A stretch of 64,000 nucleotides of DNA from positions 70,645,176 through 70,709,175 of the forward strand of contig CM049316.1 of the NCBI GenBank assembly GCA_026874595.1, read 5' to 3'. The stretch comes from Sipunculus nudus (lineage: Eukaryota > Annelida > Sipuncula > Golfingiida > Sipunculidae). Below, piece after piece: positions 25,667 through 36,532 of this stretch (position 1 is its first letter; the number at the start of each line of letters is the position of its first letter). The notes beneath the pieces are model-generated. The model saw nothing but the letters and a program-made list of their open reading frames with translations. It was not told the DNA's origin and ran no database searches. Both the position numbers and the translations under genes were made by a program.

Positions 25667-25905
25667 TCAGTCTAAGTTTGTACATCTGCTGAATTCCATT
25701 ACAGTCTGAGACATCGTGAAAGTGCGGTAGCACTGGCTTTCCGTCATGTTACTTGTAAGTTTGCACTGTGTTGTTACCCAGGCCTGTTGTCTGTCGCACC
25801 TGCAGGTCCAGGATATGTAATCAGCTGGTCCATAATACCCAGGAACTCCCAAAAGACACTCTCGTTTGGGAGTGATACACAACTGTGGTGTACAGCCTTC
25901 CCATC
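25667..25905 (-). CDS. Cys-rich open frame, possible terminal exon of a secreted protein
   Basis: A minus-strand frame of about 77 codons follows an in-frame stop near 25905 and ends with TGA at 25667. It carries eight cysteines, with a core GYYGPADYISWTCRCD then AWVTTQC and later CYRTF. Spacing and aromatic pattern recall extracellular Cys-rich modules (faintly sushi-like), but I cannot name a family. Codon use is less AT-biased than the flanks. No methionine starts the frame where it opens, so it would have to be an internal or last exon; GGGAAG|GC at about 25897 could be the acceptor. It abuts the large palindrome that starts at 26020. A chance frame remains possible. Confidence 0.3.
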
Positions 25906-26019
25906 AAATCTGCAGATCGCTCACTCTGGCTTTGGACCGACCATAAAAAAAAATCTCACTGCTCCTCGGTTTAGACTAACACGTTGATGTTCCGTTTATA
26001 TGAATGCCATTCTCAAATT

Positions 26020-26750
26020 ACTTGCTTTTTTGGTCAGTTTAAGTTCAAATAATTCCACCTTTTGTCCATATTTCTTAAAGTTTCGATTAATATATAAAAC
26101 AAACTTAACAACAACATATTAAAAGACCCTTATACCGAAAATCTTCTTTAGATCCTTTTTGTTTTGAGAAGAAATAAATAACCGGCATCACAACTCCAAA
26201 CTTTCTAGGCCATCAGTTATCTGATTATAGAGGAAAACATTTGAAATACATTAAGAAAAAATTTACAGGATTGTTTCAAGGATTGTTGAAAAGTACACAC
26301 ATTTATAACTGTCTATTATTTTCGAATTATAACATTTTACATGAAAGATAAATTATTAAAATAATTATCATTTATATATTTATCATTTAATTTATTATTA
26401 AAATAATAAAACGCCTGAATTGGAATCGATTGAAATGCAGGCCGAGGCTAGCGGGCAAATGTGATTCATTGAAGATATTTTGTTCAACTTTCCTCTTGTT
26501 ATACTGGCACACACACTTGTTCCTGACATAACGTTTAATGCACAAATATAAAAATCCTGTTTCCTCAAGTCTAGAACCTCTTCTTCGAATGTAATATTCG
26601 TCCATTTGTCCAATATTATATTATTATTAACTCCAGTACTTGGTTGAATTTTATCACAAGTTTCCACAGGTTTCCTAAGAGATAGCCAAGGAATTTAATA
26701 CTTATAGAATTTTTCACAAATTGAAAAACAAACATATTTATCGTTCTTTT
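26020..26750 (+). repeat. Left arm of a 2.3-kb imperfect palindrome
   Basis: About 730 bp whose reverse complement matches 27640-28362. Clear matched blocks are TAATAAAACGCCTGAATTGG (near 26400), CTTGTTCCTGACATAACGTT (near 26517) and AACTCCAAACTTTCTAGGCC (near 26190). The arms are diverged by substitutions and small indels, so this is old. An 89-codon minus-strand frame starting at 26667 is open here but broken by stops in the other arm, and the differences do not favour silent changes. I do not call it coding. Confidence 0.88.
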
Positions 26751-26889
26751 TCTAACTTTTGTAGAATATCTGAAACATTTTATATATGTTCCTGCAATAT
26801 ACCGTTTTCCCTTCCTCTTTAATCCATTTATACTTCCCCGTTATTGGAAACATTAAGGACTTGTTTTGGATACCCATCAGAAACGGTTG

Positions 26890-27084
26890 CAGGGGGTCCG
26901 GACCCCTCCCCCTCCCCCACACTTTTCAGCAGCCACAAGCATTTTAAGTGTTTCAAGCCAATTTTTCGGTCTGGAGCCCCCCCCCCCCCCCCCCTGTTCT
27001 GGACCTGGCGACCTTTTAATAGACTTTGTCATTAGTCCTCCTGGGTTGGACCCCTCTTTTTCCTAAATCCTGGATCTGCCCCTG
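26890..27084. mobile_element. Short hAT-like remnant in the palindrome loop
   Basis: It begins CAGGGGGTCCGGACCCCTCC and ends AATCCTGGATCTGCCCCTG, close to the ends of the hAT-like element at 21937-23997. A run of C lies inside at about 26978-26993. No flanking duplication is visible. Confidence 0.5.
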
Positions 27085-27387
27085 CCCATGATATCCAATA
27101 ATGACTGTAAGGTTTGGATACTTGTCCTTCAGTTAAACTGCGATCAAAATTTGTCCCAACGATCATGTCTCAGTTCAATTCTGCAATCTACTTATCCAAA
27201 CGCAAAGGAAGGGGGGCATGCCGCATCCTTCTTGCCAACTTCCATATCGTTGTGCAATACCAATCTCATGACTGTCAGTGCGCCACTAATGAAGTAACTT
27301 GGGCGTTTATCCATTGTCTAGTCATTGAGTCATCTGCATGTATTGCGTCAACAGCCATACTAATTCCTGTTGGTTTAAGGACTCAAA

Positions 27388-27578
27388 ATGTTTATCTTAT
27401 CTTATCTTGTCTTATATTATCTTATCTTTTACTTTCTAACGTTGTCTGTTTTTTTTTTATTTTTCCATATCTCTTATCAGTCTTTTATCTTCGATTTTAT
27501 CGTGATTATATTCGTATATTGTTGATTTATACGAATATAATACAAGAATTTAAGATAAGATAAGATAAGATAAACTAA
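27388..27578. repeat. (TTATC)n facing (GATAA)n, with a hairpin between
   Basis: TTATC-type pentamers at 27388-27432 are complementary to GATAA pentamers at about 27549-27578. Between them TTATATTCGTAT and ATACGAATATAA form a 12-bp perfect stem. The whole lies in the loop of the larger palindrome. Confidence 0.8.
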
Positions 27579-27639
27579 ATGGAATATAAAGTGGAAGGGC
27601 AGATTGTTAATAACAGGTATATCAATAAGTTGTTCCAAT

Positions 27640-28362
27640 AATGAGATAGAAAACAGGACAACAAATATGCTGTTTTTCAATTTGGTGAAAAAAGGAATAC
27701 TATGGAAACTTGTGGCAAAGGTCAACCAAGTACGGGAGTAAATAACAATGATATTATAATGGACAAATGAACAATTATTACGTTCAAAGAAGTGGTTTTA
27801 GACTTTACAAAATTGGATTTTTATATTTGTGTATGAAACGTTATGTCAGGAATAGTGTGTGTGCCATTATATCAAGAAACATAAATTCACATAATATCTT
27901 CGAATGAAGCGATAAATCACATTTGCTCTTTCCTTTGCCTGCATTTCAAACGATTCCAATTCAGGCGTTTTATTATTTTAATAATAAATTTTATCATATA
28001 TATTTAATTAATTAATATTTTAATAATTTTTCGGCTAATATAAAATGTTTCAATTTGAAAATAATAGACACTAATAAATGTGCGTATTCTTCAACTTAAG
28101 TTGCGACAATCCTGTATATATTTTATGAATGTATTTCAAATCTTTTTCTTCTTTAATCAGATAACTGAATGGCCTAGAAAGTTTGGAGTTGTGATGCCAA
28201 TTATTTGTTCTCTTCAACACAAAAAAGCTGAAAAGAAGATTTTCGCAGAAAGAGTCTTTTGTTATGTTGTTAGTATTTCGTTTTATTTATTAATCGAAAC
28301 TTTATAACTTTGAGAAGTAAACACAAAAGGTGGAACTATTTGAACGTTAAGTGACAAAAAAA
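27640..28362 (-). repeat. Right arm of the 2.3-kb imperfect palindrome
   Basis: Inverted copy of 26020-26750, with matched blocks at CCAATTCAGGCGTTTTATTA (near 27957), ACGTTATGTCAGGAA (near 27839) and GGCCTAGAAAGTTTGGAGTT (near 28172). A segment of about 40 bp is present here but not in the left arm. The outer end stops almost exactly where TIR element B2 begins. Confidence 0.88.
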
Positions 28363-28370
28363 ACAGAAGT

Positions 28371-28750
28371 TTGTGGCAGCTACACTTCCAGAGACCTTGA
28401 TTCAGCGAGCCGCATCGGCGTCTATTTGATTAATAATGAACAAGGTTGCAAGTGTTCGGGTCGGAGTCACAACTGCCGATCAAATCCTATAAACCAAATG
28501 TAAACAATATACTGTTCAAACGCCGTCTGAACAAGAACACATGTTAAAGAAACGGTACAGGTTTATTTGTCTTTATTTGATAGGTTAGATTCTCGATGCC
28601 TTCTCGGCAATAATATATGTTCTATCGAAACATCGCACCAGACGTCCGCATAGTACAAGTGTACTTGAGTCATCATGAAATAGACGTCAGAGCGGCTCGC
28701 TGAATTCAATCTGTCAGAGCGTGGCAACCACTGGCTTGGTAGTAAGAAGA
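28371..28750. mobile_element. TIR element family B, copy 2 (MITE-like)
   Basis: The left arm (28371-28429) contains CAGAGACC, TTGATTCAGCGAGCCGC and CGTCTATTT. The right arm (28678-28750) carries AAATAGACGTC, GCGGCTCGCTGAATTCAA and GGCTTGGTAGT. It matches copy B1 at 16951-17288 in both arms but has a different interior. No coding capacity. Confidence 0.7.
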
Positions 28751-28764
28751 TAAAATTCAGCTAC

Positions 28765-30095
28765 ACAACTCGTCGAAATACACACTGATTCAATAAATTA
28801 TTTTTCCAAAATTATTTAGGCATGTATGGTTTTCATGTTCTCACATATTTTCCAAGTGCCATACTTATGTCATTTTCTAATGGAATCTAGATCTGTAAGA
28901 ACATATTTATTAAGCATTCTTAAATTCTTATGGCACCGCTGTGGCAAGAATCTCGGCGATTCACAAGATTAAATTGGGACTAAAATTTCTTCAAACATTT
29001 GTCGCTTTCCAAGTTATTATATCATGCTGTACATCAATTATTTATCATATCATTATTTTATATTTGACAAACAGACCTCTCAAAAACCAAAATCTGTGAG
29101 ATTGTAAAATAAAACATATAGTTAATGGAATCAATAGCCGCTGCAATTATAATTATTTCATCCATTTAGGTAAAAGAATAATCTAATATATTCCTAATGT
29201 TTGGCAGGTATATGAAATTTGTAAATGCAGTCTATTCTATCATTAATGATATAACTTTCTCTTATTGGATTATAAATATTGTTTTCCATGCTAAATAAAA
29301 TATATTAATAATTATAAATGTTCTTCTTGTAACTTTTTAAACATCAACTAGAGAATTTTAAAGACATTGAGGATCGGGTGAATACATAACCTCCGGCAAT
29401 TTACTTTTCCCAAATCAGAGCAGATCACAGCAGAGTTGTTACATGATAGTTCGTTTTTTCTCCTGAATGCCCCATCCCCCCTCTCGAAATAACACAAAGC
29501 GGAAACATTTCTAATACCAGGAAAAAGTCCTTTGAAATTCTTACAATTCTATAATTGTAGGACCCTTTTCCATGAGACTGTTTCTCAGAAGAGCTGAAGC
29601 ATACGTCCTAGAATAGACCAAAAATATCGGGCTGTCCGCAAGACAACGGACATGGACACGTTTTGAATTCTCGGCTATAATTTCCTGGCAGCGAAGACAC
29701 ATCAATAACAGCTCCAGATATTTATATTTGTTGCTAAACTGACAGAAGTTTATCCCACCCCTGATCTATCTGACGCTCCTGGAAAAAAATCCCATCTCCA
29801 CAACAAAGCCCAAGGATATTGAATGTATCCTTGCAGACAAAATGGATCTACGAAATCAGATTTGACACCACATGGTCATCGGGGGCCGTCAGGAATCAAG
29901 AAGATGCTATACATCAGACGGGAAATCTCACCAAACACGCAATATATTGGGTGTTGTTTATGCCGATATATTCAACGAAGGTAACACAATAATATGTGAG
30001 CTTTCACAGGATTTTTCTCTAAAACATGATTGTATTTGTATATCATATTATTTTACAAATGACCAATTGCAACATGTAGTAAAATACTTAATGTC
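28765..30095. other. No gene seen
   Basis: AT-rich. An 82-codon frame at 29872-30120 overlaps the SINE and is unrecognised. Confidence 0.5.
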
Positions 30096-30097
30096 CC

Positions 30098-30425
30098 GTG
30101 TGACGAAGTATGTTGGTTAAAGCGCTGGGCTATGGGGGGGGGGGGGCTAGGTTTCCTGACAGGAGCTTGTTAATGCACTAGGCTCGCCCCCGACCCCCCC
30201 CCCCCCACCCCCCTTCTACCTGAATAATATCTAGGAACTAGAAACACAAAGGCTTAATACCTATAATGAACAGCACCGAAATTTACCCGGATTGCACCGT
30301 GACAGCTTAAATAATTAAAAAAAAACGCTTCAACATTTTTTTCTTCGTATGAGCCCCAACCCTATTATAATATATTTAATCCGCCCTTGACCGGTTCGAA
30401 TCCCGCCAGCACTTCATCAAAGGAA
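30098..30425 (+). mobile_element. tRNA-derived SINE head split by a ~250-bp insertion
   Basis: GTTGGTTAAAGCGCTGGGCT (30111-30130) is a good A-box region, and CCGGTTCGAATCCCGCCAGC (about 30390-30410) is a perfect B-box region whose GCCAGC can pair with GCGCTGG. In a tRNA head these lie 30-60 bp apart; here they are about 280 bp apart. The intervening sequence starts with 13 G (30134-30146), has 13 C at 30194-30206, and ends TTAATCCGCCCTTG, close to the hAT-like terminus GGATCCGCCCCTG. A DNA-element insertion into a SINE head explains all this. Confidence 0.5.
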
Positions 30426-30429
30426 ATCG

Positions 30430-32765
30430 TGCATTATGGGAACCCTACTTTTTAGAACATTGTGTTCTTTGAGAAAGTTACAAATTAACAAATCGTTGAC
30501 TAACTGGACTAACAAATGTGATTACATTTTAAACATTTTAAATTAATTATGATTATGTGATGATTAGGCTTGAAAATCATATTGACGCCCACAAAGGGAA
30601 CTTGAATTTTACAAGTTTCATTTCAAGATAACTCCTTAAACTAAAAATTTGAACTTTGTCATAGACTTACATTAAATTTTATATTTAAGTTTATTACACC
30701 CAAGATTTGCAAAACAAATGTATTTTATATCGTAATGTTTTCTATTCCTAAACAGAAATGAAATATCTCCCAAATTTGATATGCAGTTATCTAGTCTTAC
30801 TCAAATACAAAAGGCTTCATATACGGCTATTCTAAATATGGCGGTTGCTAATCTAAATGTCATGCGAAATATCATTGGATTGTATAATGGCTGTAAAATG
30901 ATCATTCTTTTGAACATTCTCTTTTTTTCAACAAAGCACTTTATCCATTCTCAGAAAATTAATGATGATTCGAACATTTGAACCATGAGTTACCTGAAGC
31001 TCTTCCCATTACTCTGTCCTATCGTTTAAGAAGACTTATTAATTCAAAATTATATATATATATATATATATCAAGCTTTTAATCAAATAATTCATCTATT
31101 ACCCTGGAAATGGAAGATGTGCAATACCTTTAGCGCCTACGAAAAGTATTCTTGACAGGGTTTCAAGCAGATTAAATTGAGAGGACAAGATTAAACCACA
31201 GCTTTCTAGCAGATTCTAAAGGCTTGGGATGGACGGGATTATATCACAGGAGTGCGAGAGGAAAGCGACCTTTTCTAGAATAATCAACACGTCTTGACAG
31301 AGGCCTCAACGGGACAAAAGTCTGGTGACGTCCTGAGAATGCCACCAGACAGACGGGTCCAGGTAAGGTGAGATTTGACGGAAGTCTCAAAGCCCATTCC
31401 ATCCGGTGTCGCAGAAAAGGTCTTTCACCAGGGAAATATATCGATGATATTTGTGACACTTGGGCGCGATTTGCCAAACCTGCCGTTTCAGCATGTGAGA
31501 ATTCCCCATACTCCTTCTGCCAGACGTATGATATATTACCCCGAGAGGTGTCCGGAATAGAAAACAAATGGTTGATTGAATCAATTCACAGGCTGTTGAA
31601 TTCATGATATAAAACTGTGTTATATTAAATTAAACTGTGTATACAATAATATTAAAATTAAAATTGATATAAAATATATATTTATAATTATATACATGTA
31701 TATAGTGTGTGAGGTTGTGTGTGTGGGGGGGGGGGGTAGATGGGTTTGTGTGTGTGTGTTCGCTTTTTTGTTCTAAAGTTCTGTCAGTTGTTCTAAACAT
31801 TTATTTTAACACTAAGCTCATGTTTAATAACAAAATTTTTAAAATAAGAATGAATAAGCCATGATATTTACGGCAAGCAACTTTACGACAACTATCCCAA
31901 AACAACAAGGATTAAATAGATTACCTAGTGTATATTTGTATGCTTGTTACGTTATCAAGTCTTACTGTCAAGCCATACCATTAAAATCCAAATTAATTTG
32001 ATTCTGCATTTCTGTTCGTATGACATACAGTGGGATCCATGACCTTAAACCCCTATCTGAGGGTGAATTCCATATCTTACGCCTCTGAAATTTGTATGGA
32101 GTGACCTTCAAATATGGTACACTGTAAAAAATGATGTTTCCATGACGTTTTAAAAACATGTTATATTATCATGTATTGAACTAAGTAAAATTTTCATAAA
32201 TTTAGATAGCCTCGCTAGAATGAAACATCGACTCTCTACGTTCGTGTTTAAAACATGTTTGAGATATGTAGCATCGATTATTTCGCATAGCTGCACGAAT
32301 TTATTAACCAGCTAGTACTTCATTAACCGGCGTCACATAACACCGTTTTCATAGCAGTCGCACGAGTTTTGCGTGTTATAGTAAGTTGGCAGATAATGAA
32401 AGTTAATGATTAAATGACGTTTTGATCATTTATGATGAGAAGAAGGCAGGAAGGTCGACGCAGTTGTCCTTTTCTACCACCATCATTGACATGTCACGCT
32501 CTGTTATGTAAACATTCTAGGGAATTCAGAGAGATCAAGGCTGCAAGATATGGCATGGGATGCTTCAAAATGATATTTAAAAATGTGATTATGTATAAGG
32601 TGAGTTTTCTTTACTCATCATATGATGATACAGGACATGAATAAATTAGCGGACCGAGATGATCCGTAGGAAAGTGGTAGTTATGCCAATACTTCCATGT
32701 CTTGGATGCTTATGTGGCAGGGTGTATAGATCCATATATACACACACCTACCAACCTACCCATCT
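30430..32765. other. No gene supported
   Basis: The strip 31230-31600 is GC-richer, with open frames on both strands and a consensus donor CAG|GTAAGG near 31363. An exon is possible, but no product is recognisable. A G-run (about 31725-31736), GT repeats and AT-rich unique sequence fill the rest. Confidence 0.35.
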
Positions 32766-33022
32766 ATTCTCTCCATGTCTGTGGTGGCATAAGGGGCAAT
32801 GCAGCAAACCTCTCCATCTCTTTCGATCTTTGGCAATCCTTTCCGTCTCCTCCCAGGAGCTCCATCCCATCTCGTCCCGCTCTGCCTCTACTGTCCTTCT
32901 CCAATTTATCTTCGGTCTATCTTTACGTCTTTTCCCTTCTGCTGCCCAAGTTAAGGCTACTTTTGTGTCGCTGTTGTCTTCCTTCTAATAACGTGCCCTA
33001 GCCATATCCAACGTCTAATTTA
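32765..33022 (-). pseudogene. Non-LTR retrotransposon ORF2 C-terminal tail, degenerate
   Basis: Translated on the minus strand, the segment gives RRWIWLGHVIRRK, then after one frameshift ALTWAAEG, RPKINWRRTVEAERDEMGW and KDRKRWRGL, ending near LLHCPLCHH. The order RRWxWLGHV - ALTW - RPKxxWRRTVE is the conserved far C-terminus of many animal LINE ORF2 proteins, downstream of the reverse transcriptase. Only this end remains, as expected for 5'-truncated LINE insertions. A related copy in opposite orientation is 1.7 kb away. Confidence 0.8.
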
Positions 33023-34170
33023 ATGTACTCTGTTAATAATTAATTTTTGTGTTTTTATAAAGTTCTACATTCGTAATTTTCATTGGCCGTTTGACCTCAA
33101 GTATCTGTCTGAAAGACTTTCTGTGAAAAGTATTTGTAAAACATATACATATACATATACACCCTATATAAAAAAGAAAATTTTTATTTTTGTAATTCAT
33201 AAGTAACATCAATCAGAGAAAATTATAAAAAGGGAGAGCATAACTAGAAAATCAAGTATGGTCATAAAGAGAAAAAAATAGCTCATTTAGTAAATACTTA
33301 AGTCCGACTCAATTTCTCTCACGAAGGTTATCAATATTTTAATATTGATTTATTGTAAATACGTAAAGATCCGTCACGTAGCAGCACACATGCATACTTT
33401 CTCTAGTTACAGTTCATTACACCAGGGTAGATACAGTGTTCTTGGCTATCTTTCTTTCGTCCCTCACCTCACCGAGGCGCAGGTGTATCCATTTGGGAAG
33501 AGTATAAAAATAATGAATCATAGTCTAATCTGCCACCGGGTGCCCCATGCGGTATATTTCTTATTCTTTATCTCCGACGCTGTTTTATTTTAATGCCAGT
33601 TAGTTTTGCTCAATATACTCAAACTGATCTGCTCAGTGTCAACCATGTGCTCGCTCCGAAGTTACGCGTGTCGTGCCGCCGTGCACAAGCTCCTCGGGGT
33701 TCGTTTAATCTCGGGTGCCATCAAAGCATATCAAACCAAACAGCCATCATCTAAGAAAGTTTATTGAAGGTTAAAGTTACATTTATCTATAAAAAAAACG
33801 AATGTTCCCAGGTTCGTAGCCATTACAATCTTCGCATTATCAACGTCGTCATTATCTTTGAGATTATTGCATTGGGGCAGCTGAACAGGATAGTTTAGAC
33901 AATGCCGCCAGGTGGCACCATGCGTTCTTCAGGCGGGAGCTTACACTGAGTGAATCCGCGAAAAAGAGCGTACGCGCACTTGCAGAAGAATTTATGAACA
34001 TTGTTTTTACGGATTATTTCATAGACTCTTCTCCTCCTATTGTTTACTACTTGAGCTAAGTAAAAATAATCACAGTTTGTTCATGACTATTGAATTCATG
34101 ATGTGTGCATGAATATGTTGTACATGTACATGAAACCTGATATAATACAATAAGCATGTTCTTGTAGCTG
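33023..34170. other. No gene seen
   Basis: Short ACATAT repeats lie at about 33143-33162. GC-richer strips near 33640-33720 and 33890-33980 are not recognised. Confidence 0.45.
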
Positions 34171-34174
34171 TTCG

Positions 34175-34296
34175 TTGTCTTTATTTATCATCCCTCAGTT
34201 ATCAACCAAGGTCAACCTGCCTAATAAGGACACCTCACTATTAAGGACAAAATGATTGCGTCCCTTGACTGTCCGCTTTAGACAAGTTTCACTGTA
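34175..34296 (-). mobile_element. Tc1/mariner-pogo (Tigger-like) terminal fragment
   Basis: Read on the minus strand it starts TA-CAGTGAAACTTGTCTAAAG and continues CGGACAGTC, GTCCTTAATAGTGAGGTGTC and CTTATTAGGCAGG. CAGTGAAAC plus alternating CGGAC/GTCCTTA blocks flanked by TA is the known signature of pogo/Tigger termini. Only one end is recognised and there is no transposase. Confidence 0.72.
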
Positions 34297-34683
34297 TATG
34301 TAAACAAAAAAAACAAGATCGGATATTGATAGAATGACAAGAAGTCAAAGATCTTCAAGTATCTCCAAGCGGAGGTTATTAAGGAAATTTTATCAAATGA
34401 GGACATGATGAAAAAAAATAGCCAGAAACGCGTACGTTAATCAACTGTTAAATCTACGAGTTATGAAAAAGACGTAACGTTAAAAACTTCAAAAGCAGTG
34501 TATTATCTGTACTATCATATATTTAAGAGACTTGTAGAAGAATATCGGTAGCTTAAATAAGCTTATTGCAGTTCAAATAGGAATTTTAAAACGGATACTC
34601 ATCATTCGCTATCAAGTGAAGATTACCAATGAAGCACTCTAAGTAAGGACATTAATAAATGCAGTAACAAAGTATATAAATAT

Positions 34684-34915
34684 TAGACGATGGAGGTGGC
34701 TATGGTACGTCGTTAAGAAAGACGACAACACTTACATTAAAGTATATATAGCTTTAACTAGAGCACGGGAAGGAAGGGACATAGAGGTAGACCCAGGATA
34801 ACTGGAGAAGCTCAGAAGAGGCAGAGCGGGATGAGATGGGATGGAGCTCCTGAAGGGAGACGGGAAAGGTTGCCAAAGGCCGGGAGTGATGGAAAGGGCT
34901 GCTGCATGTGACACG
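34684..34915 (+). pseudogene. Non-LTR retrotransposon ORF2 C-terminal tail, second copy
   Basis: Plus-strand translation gives RRWRWLWYVVKKDDNT and ALTRAREG before an in-frame stop. The nucleotide sequence continues with GCAGAGCGGGATGAGATGGG, nearly identical to the LINE tail at 32765-33022, so both belong to one family. It is broken by a stop and a frameshift. The two copies point in opposite directions. Confidence 0.75.
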
Positions 34916-35453
34916 ATAGACATGAAAGGTATAGTTTTGTAGGAATGTCTTTTTTTGCATTCTGATATGAAAGCAGAATACTGGACCCACCTGCATTCTT
35001 TTATATACGTGATTCTTTTTATGCTAATAAAAACCAAAAATGTTTTCGTTAAAGTCTTCAGATGTACAATAAATGATTAAGAACAATACAGTCGGAACAC
35101 TCACTTGTGGACATTGACTTCGACATGTGAGGGTGTGTGTGCGTGTGCCAATTCGAACTTGTCCCGCATATCATTATCAAAGTGAGCTACCTGCCCACCC
35201 ATGTGTCAATTTGCTTCATATTTTCTCGGGGTCTTTATAGCAACCGTATATCCATAAGAGAAATGTACAAACCTTCGCGTGTGCCAGAAGTGGATAGGGT
35301 GAGGAAGTGTCATCAGAAATTTGATCATACATGATTATAACTTTTATAAATCTCTATTCATTTCAAATGATATATCAATGGGATAAACTCACAGGTCGAT
35401 CCGTTAATGAGACGTTAAATTTGCACCCTTTGTCTTCCTAGATAAAAAGATGA

Positions 35454-35735
35454 CTTCCTCGAAAATCAAACCTCTTAAATCTGACCAGTAATCCGCCAAA
35501 CGCAACCAAAGAACAGTTTACACTTCACGAGGCAACCTATGACTCTGACATGGCTTATCTGGGCAAGAAGTGTTACAAATATGCTGACTGGTCTAAAGCA
35601 AGCTTCGCCCTGAGGGAGCTTGCAGTCCTTGCCGCCAAAAGACTATAACTTTTACCAGATGTAGAGAAAGCAAAGGCAGAGAAATCTTGGATTTCATTCG
35701 GCCTGCCAAAAACAAAGCTCAGGCCCCGCCATTGA
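35454..35735 (+). pseudogene. Coding-like fragment with one in-frame stop
   Basis: A frame stays open for 93 codons except for one TAA at 35646-35648. The part before the stop includes YDSDMAYLGKKCYKYADW and ALRELAVLAAKRL, and the part after includes KAKAEKSWISFGLPKTKL. Third positions are richer in G and C than the flanks, which suggests former coding. I do not recognise the family. A short weakly similar stretch (GGGAGCTGAAGGTCCTCGCC) occurs near 52950, so it could derive from a repeat. Confidence 0.22.
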
Positions 35736-36300
35736 GCAAAATCTTATTGTTACAAGATGTCAGAGGAAATATAACGCTTCCCATACTCTTGAAACATCCA
35801 CGCAATGTACGAGAATATCAAAAAGGCAGCTGGCCGAGAATATTAGATCATCGTTAATATTAGAATATAAGTAGGCATTTATACTGGACCGGTAAGTTTA
35901 CTTGAGTTGTTACACAAGACTTCAAGAAATCACTTCATTGGCCATCCATCCGATTATAGGAAACGAGTGTGTTTTATACTTATATATACTATTAATTTAT
36001 CAAACATTCTTTATTATGTTAGATAAAGTGAGACAATATAAGTTATGCTGATCAGTATATTTCAAATAGGAAATATAACAATATAACTTGTTAGTGTACT
36101 TAGTCAAGTACTTTTTGTTGATGAAATTACTTAAAATCATAGTTGTCGATACTTTAATCTTGATCTTAATGCAATTCGCATTAGATGTGAGGACAGATGA
36201 CAGATTGTAATGAATGATTTATTATAACAGCCGTGTTAAGCACTTCTTTCTTTTTGTTGTATGGTAATATTTTCGTATACTAATAGGTCATCGAGCAGAC

Positions 36301-36483
36301 ATGCATATTTCCTTGGACGGACCTATATACCATTCTATCGATAATCGACTATATCGCGCAGCCCAACTCAACAATGACAGGCCCTTCCAGGACTCCATGA
36401 AAGGCGACGTCAGTTTTGATGTTAAGACATTTGGTGCTATATGTATTTACCCTGAAGTCAAGCAGGGCTCCAACAGTGTTTAG
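36301..36483 (+). CDS. Unrecognised 60-codon open frame
   Basis: The frame is hydrophilic, with balanced composition (NRLYRAAQLNNDRPFQDS), and codon use less AT-biased than the surroundings. CGAGCAG|AC just before the ATG could be a splice acceptor. It ends 50 bp before MITE D1. No homology is known to me; a chance frame is quite possible. Confidence 0.15.
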   Translation: MHISLDGPIYHSIDNRLYRAAQLNNDRPFQDSMKGDVSFDVKTFGAICIYPEVKQGSNSV

Positions 36484-36532
36484 AAAGTTCTGCACTCTAA
36501 TAACTAGAGGTAGATAAATTCTCTTACACAAG

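Noticed and set aside
26398-26667. 89-codon minus-strand frame in the palindrome arm
   Set aside because: The homologous frame in the other arm has several stops and shifts, and differences do not favour silent sites.
30390-30415. Possible functional tRNA gene from a perfect B box
   Set aside because: A and B boxes are 280 bp apart and no acceptor stem can be drawn; it is a SINE head.
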